DNA of 40,412 nt from an uncultured Bacteroidales bacterium. GTDB taxonomy: Bacteria; Bacteroidota; Bacteroidia; Bacteroidales; Bacteroidaceae. Below the pieces are notes generated by a model. It had not been told where the DNA came from. It saw only the letters and a list, made by a program, of their open reading frames with translations, and searched no databases. Shown here piece by piece: positions 32,501-40,279 of the stretch; position 1 is the first letter of the stretch, and every line of letters starts with the position of its first letter. The stretch is from the NCBI GenBank assembly GCA_947303715.1, contig CAMYYY010000024.1, positions 1 to 40,412 on the forward strand. The letters are read 5' to 3'. The translations under genes and the position numbers were made by a program.

Positions 32501-34894
32501 GAAAGTGCTGGTCTCAGCGGCTGGCTTGGCGACGGATCCAAGGTTACCGACAGCTACAACGGCACCTACGACGTCGTGGGTGTTGATAGCAACAACAGAT
32601 CCTTCGCACGCTTCGGCGGCAGCACCTCCTTCTCGAACTGCTACGACATCATGGCTTCGCAGTCTGGCATCGGTAGCTTTGAGGAGGAAGACCTCTACAG
32701 CGGCAATCTGTGCTACTACCTGAACGGTAAGTCAACCGAGAATCCCAAGTGGTTCCAGACCATCGGCGTCGACCTCTTCCCCGTGCCCTTCGCAAGCCAC
32801 GGCATCGTCTATCCTGCCGGCTCACTGAACTGCGACGGCACACCGAAGGACGACTTCCACTTCTCCAACACGGAGGGTGAACTTGAGCAGGATGAGCACG
32901 AGTACGAGAACGGCATCTGCATCCACTGCGGTATGGCTCAGGAAGGTTATCTGGAGCCTGGCGAAGACGGCATCTACCACATCACCGACGGTGAAGAACT
33001 TCTCTTCTTCTCGGGTGTCGTCCAGCGCGATCCTACAGCCACCGCTGTCCTTGAGGAGGATATTGACCTCGCAGGCATCGACTGGCGTCCCATCGGTACG
33101 ACGGCCAGCCCGTTCAAGGGCAAGTTCGACGGTCAGCAGCACTACATCGACAACATGGTGGTTGACCTGCCCGATCAGGAGTACGTCGGTCTCTTCGGCG
33201 TCATTGCTGACGGTGCTGACATCCGCAACTTCGTCATCGATGCCTCTGGCTACGTCAACGGTCGCCGCTTCGTCGGCGGTGTCGTCGGCGGCTCCAACGG
33301 CAGTGGTATCATCCATCTCACCAACATCGGTAACGAGGCCAGCATCACAGCTTCTGAAGAAAATGCCGCCGGTCTCATCGGTGTCAGCATGAGTGGCGCC
33401 TGCGCATTCATCATCACGAACTGCTACAACATGGGCGACGTCATCGGTGGACGCGAGAGCGCAGCCTTCTGTGGTTGGTGCGGAACGGCTTCCGAAATCC
33501 ACAACTGCTACAACACTGGCTTCATCAGTGGTGCTGACGACGATGGTCTGAAGAACCTCTGGCGCAACGATGGCACGAAGACCGAGAACATCTACACCTT
33601 CGTCGAGGCTAATCAGGGTACTGTCCTTGAAGAGGAATCCCTCACCAGTGGTGAACTTGCCTTCTTGCTCAACGGCTTGGTCAGCGGCGGCGAGAACTGG
33701 TATCAGACTCTCGGCGAGGACGACTATCCCGTGCCCTTCAGCGAAGGCCACGCCAAGGTCTATGCAACGGGTGAACTCCGTTGCGACGGCACTCCTTCGG
33801 GCGATGTTGCCTTCTCCAACGAGGAGAACGGCGAGGTCATCCAGCGCGACCACCAATTCGACGAAGAGAGCGGCATCTGCGCCGTCTGCGGTACCTACGG
33901 TATCAGCACCGCCCAGCAGCTGCTCAACTTCTCACTCGACGTCCAGAGCCTCGTGGCTCAGAAAGCCAGTGCAATCCTGCTGAACGACATCGACCTCGCG
34001 GGTGTTGACTTCGAGCCTATCGGCTACCACGATGGTGTGGATGCCAGCGATAACCTTGATGCCAGCATTCCTTACCGTGGTGTCTTCGACGGCCAAGGCC
34101 ATCGCATCTACAACATGGTGTTCGATGATACTTCCCGTCCCTGCGTCGGTCTCTTTGGAGCCATCGGTGGTGGAGCTGTCATCAAGAATATCACGATTGA
34201 CAAGAGCTGCTCCGTCAATGCTTTCAAGTATTCAGCCGGTCTTGTCGGCGGTATTACCATGAGTGGTGATGTGAAGATTATCAATTGCGGCAACGAGGCT
34301 GACGTCACCGTCGTCGAAAAGAACGGCGGCGGTGTCCTTGGTGTGAACTTCGGCAACCGTGGCGCTCTTGAGATGGTTAACTGCTACAACACGGGCAACA
34401 TCAAAGGCGACAATGAGACCGCAGGCCTCAGCGGCTGGCTCGGCAATGCAACGATTGCCAACTGCTACTCCTATGGTACAGTCGTTGGCGTGGATGGTGA
34501 CAAGACGTTGGCCCGCTTCGCAAGCGTCTCAGCTACCAACTGCTACGACTTCAACGGCCAGAGCGGAACAACGGCCTTCAGCGAGAAGATGCTGGCCAGC
34601 GGCGAGCTTTGCTACCTCCTTGGCGGCGGCGAGAACAACCTCGAGTCCGTATGGCGTCAGAACATTGGCGAGGATGAGCATCCTGTCCTTGATCCCGACC
34701 ACAAGGTTGTCATCTTCAAGGGCGGCAAGTTCACCAACGACATCAGCGGCATCGAAGTCGTTGAGGAGGAAACTCCTGTCGCAGCTCCTGAGGGCATCTA
34801 CACCCTCCGTGGTGAGCGTGTCAATGAGCTCCGTCCGGGCATCAACATTGTCCGCATGGGCGACGGCACCGTACGCAAGGTTCTGATTAAGTAG
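29570..34894 (+). CDS. Giant exported GLUG-repeat protein with N-terminal discoidin (F5/8 type C) domain
   Basis: A 1774-residue protein. The signal peptide is residues 1-25 (ending N-V-S-A-Q). An F5/8 type C-like carbohydrate-binding domain follows (about 30-168, with G-Y-T-I-I-T-A-N-D and F-R-F-T-V-H-A). Then come five modules of about 320 residues starting near 171, 489, 812, 1133 and 1443. Each opens with x-x-I-x-x-x-x-x-L and N-D-I-D-[LM]-[AS]-G-[VI], then F-D-G-Q-x-H-R-I, then beta-helix GLUG motifs (C-Y-N-T-G-N-V-x-G). Four linkers carry H-E-F-x-N-G-I-C-x-x-C-G. The C-terminus resembles a sorting tag (IYTLRGERVNELRPGINIV). It is probably a cell-surface adhesin or glycan binder; no catalytic motif was seen. 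A terminator follows at 34931. Confidence 0.9.
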   Translation: MRKSRLSAFLLGAALLFPCLNVSAQYVDPETGVAYTAIDGTKAGNEGFADASDGKTDTKYGTRDMPNFVTIEASDPVFLTGYTIITANDNASYTGRNPLDWTLEASNNKENWDTIQVVTNDNVLEDVNFTPFDFLLEAPSKTYKYFRFTVHATKEEGAYMQYSELHLWGKPYYTINNADDLQVFAQRVNDGDEILGGLLTADIDLAGVEWIPVGNGDHKYAGHFNGQFHRIKNMTTRDVKEQGLFGVAANATISNVIIDKSCVLKTSSSCSAALIGCVNGKGTLTIENCGNEADVEGGAANNSAFVGCNYSSGNLKVVIKYCWNTGNVKGGWENGIFSGWFASAGKVIGSFNTGKLENGDGNQSLGRGIDDGNFISTFDLNEENYKKEAYTLEGFTAEWVANGALTYALNGDQKEIGWYQTLGEDEKPTHDPAHKQVYVVGDFYCDGVTAKGDVSYSNEDGKKNVDPHEFVNGICKNCGAADETYCDFVDGYYLVGNANQLQWVAAVVNGGQNDINVKLTNDIDMSGVAWTPIGTSSYFYEGTFDGQLHRIKNLVINNTETTETGLFKVLGPAVVRNLIIDSSCSFKSDRKSAALAGYCNGEGELLIENCGNEANVEGVTATNGNNSAFVGCNYSSGALKVTIKNCYNTGNVSGGNENGIFSGWFASNGKVISSWNTGKLDNGDGNQSLGRGIGDGDYTNTFDLNEENMKKDAYTLADFTSEWFGNGALTYYLNRDLGTDAWYQNIGEDAYPTFDPTHKKVYAIGELTCNGIPKPGTKFSNTEGELKRDNHEFENGICIHCGAGMDDFCPLVDGYYVISTGEQLAWFAGKVNGGEGKINAKLTADIDMSGITTFVPIGNADCKFQGKFDGQEHRILNLVVDLPEQEYVGIFGIFGDGADIRNLIVDSSCSFTGAAFVGGVAGGSNGSGNAYFTNVGNEAAVTSIAQNAGGIIGVSMSSSCNFFIDACYNMGEITGGTESAGLSGWLGDGSKVTDSYNGTYDVVGVDSNNRSFARFGGSTSFSNCYDIMASQSGIGSFEEEDLYSGNLCYYLNGKSTENPKWFQTIGVDLFPVPFASHGIVYPAGSLNCDGTPKDDFHFSNTEGELEQDEHEYENGICIHCGMAQEGYLEPGEDGIYHITDGEELLFFSGVVQRDPTATAVLEEDIDLAGIDWRPIGTTASPFKGKFDGQQHYIDNMVVDLPDQEYVGLFGVIADGADIRNFVIDASGYVNGRRFVGGVVGGSNGSGIIHLTNIGNEASITASEENAAGLIGVSMSGACAFIITNCYNMGDVIGGRESAAFCGWCGTASEIHNCYNTGFISGADDDGLKNLWRNDGTKTENIYTFVEANQGTVLEEESLTSGELAFLLNGLVSGGENWYQTLGEDDYPVPFSEGHAKVYATGELRCDGTPSGDVAFSNEENGEVIQRDHQFDEESGICAVCGTYGISTAQQLLNFSLDVQSLVAQKASAILLNDIDLAGVDFEPIGYHDGVDASDNLDASIPYRGVFDGQGHRIYNMVFDDTSRPCVGLFGAIGGGAVIKNITIDKSCSVNAFKYSAGLVGGITMSGDVKIINCGNEADVTVVEKNGGGVLGVNFGNRGALEMVNCYNTGNIKGDNETAGLSGWLGNATIANCYSYGTVVGVDGDKTLARFASVSATNCYDFNGQSGTTAFSEKMLASGELCYLLGGGENNLESVWRQNIGEDEHPVLDPDHKVVIFKGGKFTNDISGIEVVEEETPVAAPEGIYTLRGERVNELRPGINIVRMGDGTVRKVLIK

Positions 34895-34930
34895 AAACCA
34901 AAGGGGAACTGATTTCCCAACCCGAAACCC

Positions 34931-34965
34931 TGGGAGGCAGGCTACCGTGCCTGCCTCCCATTTTA
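34931..34965 (+). terminator. Rho-independent terminator of the GLUG gene
   Basis: TGGGAGGCAGGC (34931-34942) pairs perfectly with GCCTGCCTCCCA (34949-34960), with a 6-base loop and a following TTTTAAT. Confidence 0.88.
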
Positions 34966-34987
34966 ATGATAAATGAAGACCATTTTT

Positions 34988-35082
34988 AATGAAGAATGAA
35001 AAATGAAAAATGAAGAATAAAATGTCCTGTATGCAGTATTCCGTTTCCCAAGCTATTTATTTTTCATTTTTCATTCTTCATT
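34988..35082. repeat. Perfect 24-bp inverted repeat of GAAAAAT type before the GH31 gene
   Basis: Bases 34988-35011 are the exact reverse complement of 35059-35082; both arms are made of AATGAAGAATG and AAAAATG copies. The 47-bp spacer is not repetitive. The right arm ends 22 bp before the GH31 start codon, so in the GH31 mRNA it could form a hairpin next to the start if transcription begins upstream. Confidence 0.8.
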
Positions 35083-35104
35083 TTTAATTCTCAATTCAAA
35101 GGAA

Positions 35105-38100
35105 ATGAAAAGACTCCTCCTTCCTCTCTTCTGCCTCTTTGCCCTTGCGGCGCTGGCTGAGAATAATCCCGTGGCCGACCCCGATGCCGTCGTCACCAGT
35201 GGCAAGATGCGCTTCACCGTGCTTACGCCCCAGATGATTCGCATCCAATACAGCCCGACGTCAACATTCGAGGACCGCGCCACGTTCACCGTTGTCAACC
35301 GTCGTCTGCCCGTGCCCGAGTTCACGACCACCAGCGAGGACGGCTATCTCGTCCTCCGCACCTCGGCACTCACGCTCCGCTACAAGGAGGGTACTCGCCC
35401 TAACCCCGCCCAGAAATCGCCTACGAACCTCAGCATCACCTTCACCCTGAATGGGCAGGAGGTTGTCTGGTATCCGGGCAAGGACGATGCCCTTAACCTG
35501 CGCGGCACGCAACGCACATTGGATAATGTGGCAGGCGACACACAGCGCGACAAACTCGAGCAGGGCATCCTCTCGCGCAGCGGATGGGCCGTCATTGACG
35601 AGTCACCCGCTGCTACGCGTGGCGATGGCAGCCGCTCCTTCCCTATGGAGCCAAAGGAGGACGGAGGCATGGACTGGGTGGCAAAACCGCTGGAGTCAGG
35701 TGCCTACGACTGGTACTTCATGGGTTACGGCCACGACTACACGGCCGCCCTTGGCGACTTCGTCCGTGTAGCTGGACGCATCCCCCTCCCACCCGCCTAC
35801 CTGTTCGGTTATTGGTACAGCCGTTATTGGGCTTACACCCAGAGCGAGTTCATGCAGATTGTCACCGACATCGAGCGCAATAAGATTCCTCTCGACGTTA
35901 TGATTTTCGATATGGACTGGCACACGGCTGGCTGGACGGGTTGGACGTGGAACAAGAAACTTATCCCCAACCCCAAGGGACTCATCACTTGGATGCACAA
36001 GCATGGCCTGCGCGTTGCCCTTAACCTCCATCCCGCCGATGGCATCGACAACGACGAAGAGTTCTACGATGTCCTCAGCCGCGACCTAGGCCGCGACCCC
36101 TCCAAGGGCGAGACCATCCCTTGGGAGCTCGAGGACTACGACTTCTACAAAGCCATGTTCAACAATATCATCCGTGCCCGCGAGGAGGAAGGCGTCGATT
36201 TCTGGTGGCTCGACTGGCAGCAATGGCTCATCAACAAACAGATTGACGGCCTTGGCCAGACCTTCTGGCACAACCATGTCTTCTTCGAGGACATGCGCCT
36301 CAACCGTCCCGACCGCCGTCCCACCATCTACCATCGTTGGGGCGGCCTTGGCAGCCATCGCTATCAGATCGGATTCTCAGGCGACACCTATGCCACATGG
36401 CCCACGCTCGCCTATCAGCCCTACTTCACAGCTACGGCCTCCAACGTAGGCTATGGCTATTGGGGCCACGACCTTGGCGGCCACCAGCAGAGCGGCGACA
36501 ACAACCCTGAGCTCTATCTGCGTTGGATGCAGTATGGCGTCTTCTCGCCCATCTTCCGCACCCACGCCACCAACGCTTCCAACATCGAGCGCCGCATCTG
36601 GAAATTCTCCAACTTCCCCCAACTGCGCGAGACAGTCGTGCTGCGCTATGCTCTTTTTCCTTATATATATACATACGCGCGCGAGGCGTACGATACGGGC
36701 GTCGGCATCTGCCGTCCACTCTACTACCAATGGCCCGAAGCCTCTGAAGCCTATCGCTATGAGGACGAATACCTCTTTGGCCCCGATATTCTTGTTGCGC
36801 CCGTCACCTCGCCCGTCGATAACGAAGGGCTGGCTTATCGCACCACCTGGCTCCCCGAGGGGCTGTGGTACGACGTGGCAGCAAATGAGTTGGTACGCGG
36901 AAGTGTCGTCTTCACCGATGGCTATACCCTCGACCAGATTCCTTATTTCTATCGCGCCGGCAGCATCATCCCCCTCAACCCTGCGCAGAACAGCGTCATG
37001 GAACGTCCATCGTCCATCATCCTCCGCGTTGTCTCTGGGGCTGACGGCACAGGCACACTCTACGAAGATGCCTTCGACAACGACCGCTACAAACAGGGCG
37101 AGTGCACTTTCACCCGCATCAGCCAGACACGTACCGAGGACGCTGTAGAAGTATGCATCGCCGCACGCGAGGGGGCTTTTGAAGGCATGCCCGACAGTCG
37201 TTCCTATACGCTCGAACTACTCGGTATGGCAGCTGCTCCCACGGCTGTTTTCCTCGATGGAAAGGCCGTTTCTGACTCTTCCTATAGCTATGACGAGACG
37301 GCGCACACCATCGTCGTTACCCTCTCCGATATCCCTTGTGCCTCGTCTGCCACGCTACGTGTCGAGGCGCCCATGATTGCTCCCGTCAGCTACGAGGCGC
37401 AGGCCTTTAGCGACACCTATGCGCCCTATGTTGATGAGACAGCCACAAAGGGATACTGGATTACCGGCTCGGCCGTCCCTGGCGGCACGCAGCAGCTGGA
37501 GCCCTACCCCGACGGCACCTACCGTTTCCACGGCTCTCTCACGGCAGGCACACTCCGCATCCTCAATACCGCTACGGAAAATTCCACCACCCGCTACACA
37601 GCCCCCCGCTATACTGACGTTTCCATCATCGGCACGGCATCATCGAAGTCCGTGACAGCCGCACAAGCTGAGAAAGACGGCGCCGAGTGGGTTGTCCCTT
37701 TCACGGAAAACCGCTATCGCTTCACCCTCAATCCCACGAAGATGACCGTCACAGGCGAATTGTTCGTCCCTTGGGGCGAGCTTTATATCGCCGGCGGCTG
37801 TATTGCTCGTGGCCAAGCCGACAAGTGGCACGTGGAAATGGCGCTTCCTTTCACCCGCAGCATCACCAACCCCAACGTCTGGACGTGGACGGGCGAACTG
37901 AAGGCTTACAACGGCAACGAACAGCCGCGCCGCTTCAAGCTGTTGGCACAGAAGGACTGGGGACCACGCAGCCTCCATCCCTTCACGCAGGACGAGCCCA
38001 TCCTCACCTCTACCCGCGCCAGCGAGATTGACGGCGACGACAAGTGGGCCATCGCCTCCGATGGCTGGTACCAGATTACCGTTGATGTCTTCCGCGAAAC

Positions 38101-38278
38101 CTTTGCTGCCACCTATCTGGGCAAGGACTACGACCCTTCGTCCGTCGCCCTTCCTGAGAACGACTCGACACACATGGGCACCCCTGGCGGCTTCTACACC
38201 CTCTTCGGCACACCTGCTGCCCCCGCTTCAGGCAAGGGCATCTACATCCATCAGGGCCGCAAGATTCTCATCCGCTGA
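35105..38278 (+). CDS. Secreted glycoside hydrolase family 31 with C-terminal SusE/SusF-like modules
   Basis: A 1057-residue exported alpha-glucosidase/xylosidase-type enzyme. The signal peptide is residues 1-18 (ending A-A-L-A). The N-terminal beta-sandwich is followed by the barrel, with I-F-D-M-D-W-H at the entrance, nucleophile D370 in W-W-L-D-W and acid/base D427 in F-S-G-D-T. The proximal and distal beta domains run to about 760. The remaining region has two stretches like the starch-binding SusE/SusF domains (G-Y-W-I-T-G-S-A and L-Y-I-A-G-G-C-I-A-R-G, W-x-W-T-G-E-L-K, R-F-K-L-L). The C-terminus is G-I-Y-I-H-Q-G-R-K-I-L-I-R. AAAGGAA directly before the ATG may serve as ribosome site. 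The family is certain; alpha-glucosidase activity is likely but not proven. Confidence 0.93.
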   Translation: MKRLLLPLFCLFALAALAENNPVADPDAVVTSGKMRFTVLTPQMIRIQYSPTSTFEDRATFTVVNRRLPVPEFTTTSEDGYLVLRTSALTLRYKEGTRPNPAQKSPTNLSITFTLNGQEVVWYPGKDDALNLRGTQRTLDNVAGDTQRDKLEQGILSRSGWAVIDESPAATRGDGSRSFPMEPKEDGGMDWVAKPLESGAYDWYFMGYGHDYTAALGDFVRVAGRIPLPPAYLFGYWYSRYWAYTQSEFMQIVTDIERNKIPLDVMIFDMDWHTAGWTGWTWNKKLIPNPKGLITWMHKHGLRVALNLHPADGIDNDEEFYDVLSRDLGRDPSKGETIPWELEDYDFYKAMFNNIIRAREEEGVDFWWLDWQQWLINKQIDGLGQTFWHNHVFFEDMRLNRPDRRPTIYHRWGGLGSHRYQIGFSGDTYATWPTLAYQPYFTATASNVGYGYWGHDLGGHQQSGDNNPELYLRWMQYGVFSPIFRTHATNASNIERRIWKFSNFPQLRETVVLRYALFPYIYTYAREAYDTGVGICRPLYYQWPEASEAYRYEDEYLFGPDILVAPVTSPVDNEGLAYRTTWLPEGLWYDVAANELVRGSVVFTDGYTLDQIPYFYRAGSIIPLNPAQNSVMERPSSIILRVVSGADGTGTLYEDAFDNDRYKQGECTFTRISQTRTEDAVEVCIAAREGAFEGMPDSRSYTLELLGMAAAPTAVFLDGKAVSDSSYSYDETAHTIVVTLSDIPCASSATLRVEAPMIAPVSYEAQAFSDTYAPYVDETATKGYWITGSAVPGGTQQLEPYPDGTYRFHGSLTAGTLRILNTATENSTTRYTAPRYTDVSIIGTASSKSVTAAQAEKDGAEWVVPFTENRYRFTLNPTKMTVTGELFVPWGELYIAGGCIARGQADKWHVEMALPFTRSITNPNVWTWTGELKAYNGNEQPRRFKLLAQKDWGPRSLHPFTQDEPILTSTRASEIDGDDKWAIASDGWYQITVDVFRETFAATYLGKDYDPSSVALPENDSTHMGTPGGFYTLFGTPAAPASGKGIYIHQGRKILIR

Positions 38279-38285
38279 CGATTCC

Positions 38286-39032
38286 CTACATCGCCATGCC
38301 GCCATCGACCTGAATAACCTGGCCGCTGACGTAGCTGCTGAGGTCGGAGGCGAGGAAGAGGGCAACGCCGGCAATATCGTCGGGCGTACCTCCGCGGCGG
38401 AGGGGGATGCGTTTGGCCCATTCAGCACGAACTTCCTCAGGCAGCTGGAGCGTCATGTCGGTAAGGATGAAGCCCGGAGCAATAATGTTGGCACGGATGC
38501 CGCGGCTGCCAATCTCCTGCGCGATACTCTTCGTGAGGCCAATCATACCCGCTTTCGAGGCGGCGTAGTTGCATTGTCCCGCGTTGCCGTGCACACCCAC
38601 CACGCTACTCATGGAGATGATGCTGCCCGAGCGCTGACGCATCATCACGGGGGTGACGGCATGGATGAAGTTGAACGTGCTCTTGAGGTTGACGGTAATG
38701 ACGCTATCCCATTGTGCCTCAGTCATGCGCATCATCAGGCCGTCGCGGGTGATGCCGGCGTTGTTGACCAGCACGTCGATACGGCCGAAGTCCTTCACAA
38801 TCTCTGCCACGACAGCCTCCGTAGCGGCAAAGTCGGACGCGTCGGAGGCATAGCCTTTGACGCGAGTGCCGAAGGCGGCAATCTCGTTGATGGTCTCAGC
38901 CATAGCGTCGTTATAGACCAAGTCGGTAATGGCGATGTCGGCACCTTCAGCCGCGAAGCGCAAAGCCAGCGCCTTGCCGATGCCTCTTGCTGCGCCCGTG
39001 ATAAGGGCGACTTTTCCTTCCAGTAGTTTCAT
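38286..39032 (-). CDS. fabG: 3-oxoacyl-[acyl-carrier-protein] reductase
   Basis: A 248-residue cytoplasmic short-chain dehydrogenase that reduces 3-oxoacyl-ACP with NADPH in fatty-acid elongation. The cofactor motif is TGAARGIG (12-19), followed by N-N-A-G (90-93). The catalytic residues are S143, Y156 and K160 in the exact spacing of E. coli FabG. S-V-V-G-V-H-G-N-A-G-Q and the closing Q-V-I-Q-V-D-G-G-M are typical of FabG rather than other SDRs. It lies 122 bp downstream of dus, on the same strand, with a 38-45-bp direct repeat in between, and 7 bp from the convergent GH31 gene. Confidence 0.93.
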   Translation of the reverse strand: MKLLEGKVALITGAARGIGKALALRFAAEGADIAITDLVYNDAMAETINEIAAFGTRVKGYASDASDFAATEAVVAEIVKDFGRIDVLVNNAGITRDGLMMRMTEAQWDSVITVNLKSTFNFIHAVTPVMMRQRSGSIISMSSVVGVHGNAGQCNYAASKAGMIGLTKSIAQEIGSRGIRANIIAPGFILTDMTLQLPEEVRAEWAKRIPLRRGGTPDDIAGVALFLASDLSSYVSGQVIQVDGGMAM

Positions 39033-39040
39033 GATTATTA

Positions 39041-39127
39041 TTTGTTTAACGTTTAAGGTTTAATGTTTAACGAACACGTCCTTCGGGTTTTTGTTTAACG
39101 TTTAAGGTTTAACGAACACGTCCTTCG
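39041..39127. repeat. Imperfect direct repeat of a GTTTAACG/CGAACACGTCC unit
   Basis: TTTGTTTAACGTTTAAGG at 39041 and 39090, each followed by TTTAACGAACACGTCCTTCG. The first copy carries 7 extra bases. A further inverted GTTAAACGTTAAACG lies at 39147-39161 and includes the dus stop codon. Confidence 0.8.
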
Positions 39128-39154
39128 ATGCCATCGCGCCAGCCTCGTTAAACG

Positions 39155-40270
39155 TTAAACGTTCTCCGTTAAACCAAAGAACTCTCTTTCTATCTCGTCG
39201 AAGATGTCGAAGAGCTCGTCCATGGTGTTGGCACGGAGCATGCGTATGCGCGTGGGGCGGAAGTTGGGAATGCCCTTGAAGAGCGGCGTAGCCGCCAGAT
39301 GGCGCCTGATGTGCAGGATGCCGCCATACTCCCCAGCCCTTGCCACGCTCTCCCTCACCTGCTCACGGAGGATCTCTAATTTATAATTAGGAGTGAGAAA
39401 TGAGGAATTAGGAATTGGCTGCGCGCCACCTTCAACCGCAGAATAATTTCTCATTCCTAATTTCTCATTTTTTAATTCTTTAATTCCTAATTCCTCATTA
39501 TTCAATTCTTTAATTCCTAATTCCTCATTCCTAATTTTTAATTTTTCTTTCACCTCCCTGAATATCCAGGGGCAGCCAAAGGAGGCGCGGCCTATCATGA
39601 TGCCGTCCACGCCGTAGCGCTCGAAGCACTCCAGGGCTCGCTCGGGGGTGGTGATATCGCCGTTGCCGATGATAGGGATGTGCATGCGGGGGTTGGCCTT
39701 CACCTGCCCGATGAGCGTCCAGTCAGCCTCGCCCATATACATCTGGCTGCGGGTACGCCCGTGTATGGTGAGGGCCTGGATGCCGCAGTCCTGCAGCTGC
39801 TCCGCCAGCTCCACGATGATCTTGTGCTCGTGGTCCCAGCCGAGACGCGTCTTCACCGTCACGGGGATGTGGACGGCATCGACGATGGCGCGCGTCATCT
39901 CCAGCATCAGGGGGATGTTCCGCAGCATACCTGCGCCGCCCCCCTTGCCTGCCACGCGCTTCACGGGGCAGCCGTAGTTGATGTCGAGGATGTCGGGCCC
40001 TGCCGCCTCGGCCAGCTTGGCAGCCTCCACCATCGAGGGGATGTCGCGCCCGTAGATCTGTATGGCCACAGGGCGTTCCTCGTCGCTCACGCGGAGTTTG
40101 TCCACCGAGCGGTTCACCCCGCGGATAAGGGCATCGGCCGACACAAACTCCGTATAAACCATGTCGGCTCCGAAACGTTTGCACATCAGCCTGAACGCCG
40201 CGTCCGTGACGTCCTCCATCGGAGCCAGCATCACCGGCCTCTCGCCCAAATCAATCGTCCCAATCTTCAT
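39155..40270 (-). CDS. dusB: tRNA-dihydrouridine synthase with an in-frame repeat insertion
   Basis: A 371-residue FMN enzyme that reduces uridine to dihydrouridine in tRNA loops. The TIM barrel opens V-M-L-A-P-M-E-D-V-T-D; the catalytic cysteine is C101 in D-I-N-Y-G-C-P-V; G-K-G-G-G-A-G and I-I-G-N-G-D-I bind FMN and phosphate. The helical tRNA-binding domain begins about residue 298. Between the two, residues about 245-297 (N-E-E-L-G-I-K-E-L repeats, then P-I-P-N-S-S-F-L-T-P-N) come from an AT-rich dispersed repeat, making the protein about 50 residues longer than usual. The ATG at 40270 is chosen over the TTG at 40282, which lies inside the -7 box. The DusB subtype is likely, not certain. 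Confidence 0.9.
   Translation of the reverse strand: MKIGTIDLGERPVMLAPMEDVTDAAFRLMCKRFGADMVYTEFVSADALIRGVNRSVDKLRVSDEERPVAIQIYGRDIPSMVEAAKLAEAAGPDILDINYGCPVKRVAGKGGGAGMLRNIPLMLEMTRAIVDAVHIPVTVKTRLGWDHEHKIIVELAEQLQDCGIQALTIHGRTRSQMYMGEADWTLIGQVKANPRMHIPIIGNGDITTPERALECFERYGVDGIMIGRASFGCPWIFREVKEKLKIRNEELGIKELNNEELGIKELKNEKLGMRNYSAVEGGAQPIPNSSFLTPNYKLEILREQVRESVARAGEYGGILHIRRHLAATPLFKGIPNFRPTRIRMLRANTMDELFDIFDEIEREFFGLTENV
39376..39545. repeat. AT-rich AATTCCTAATTCCTCATT repeat with inverted arm, inside dus
   Basis: AATTCCTAATTCCTCATT occurs at 39482-39499 and 39512-39529 (30-bp period), and its exact reverse complement at 39399-39416. The segment keeps the dus frame open. It resembles the AT-rich repeats found in gaps elsewhere in the window. 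Confidence 0.85.
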
Positions 40271-40279
40271 TTTCAATTG

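Noticed and set aside
29789..33856. Long minus-strand open frames inside the GLUG gene
   Set aside because: They repeat with the GLUG modules and are by-products of its codon pattern.
12753..38278. Classical polysaccharide utilisation locus
   Set aside because: Many glycoside hydrolases are present but no SusC/SusD pair, sensor or regulator gene, and the genes have separate promoters and mixed strands.
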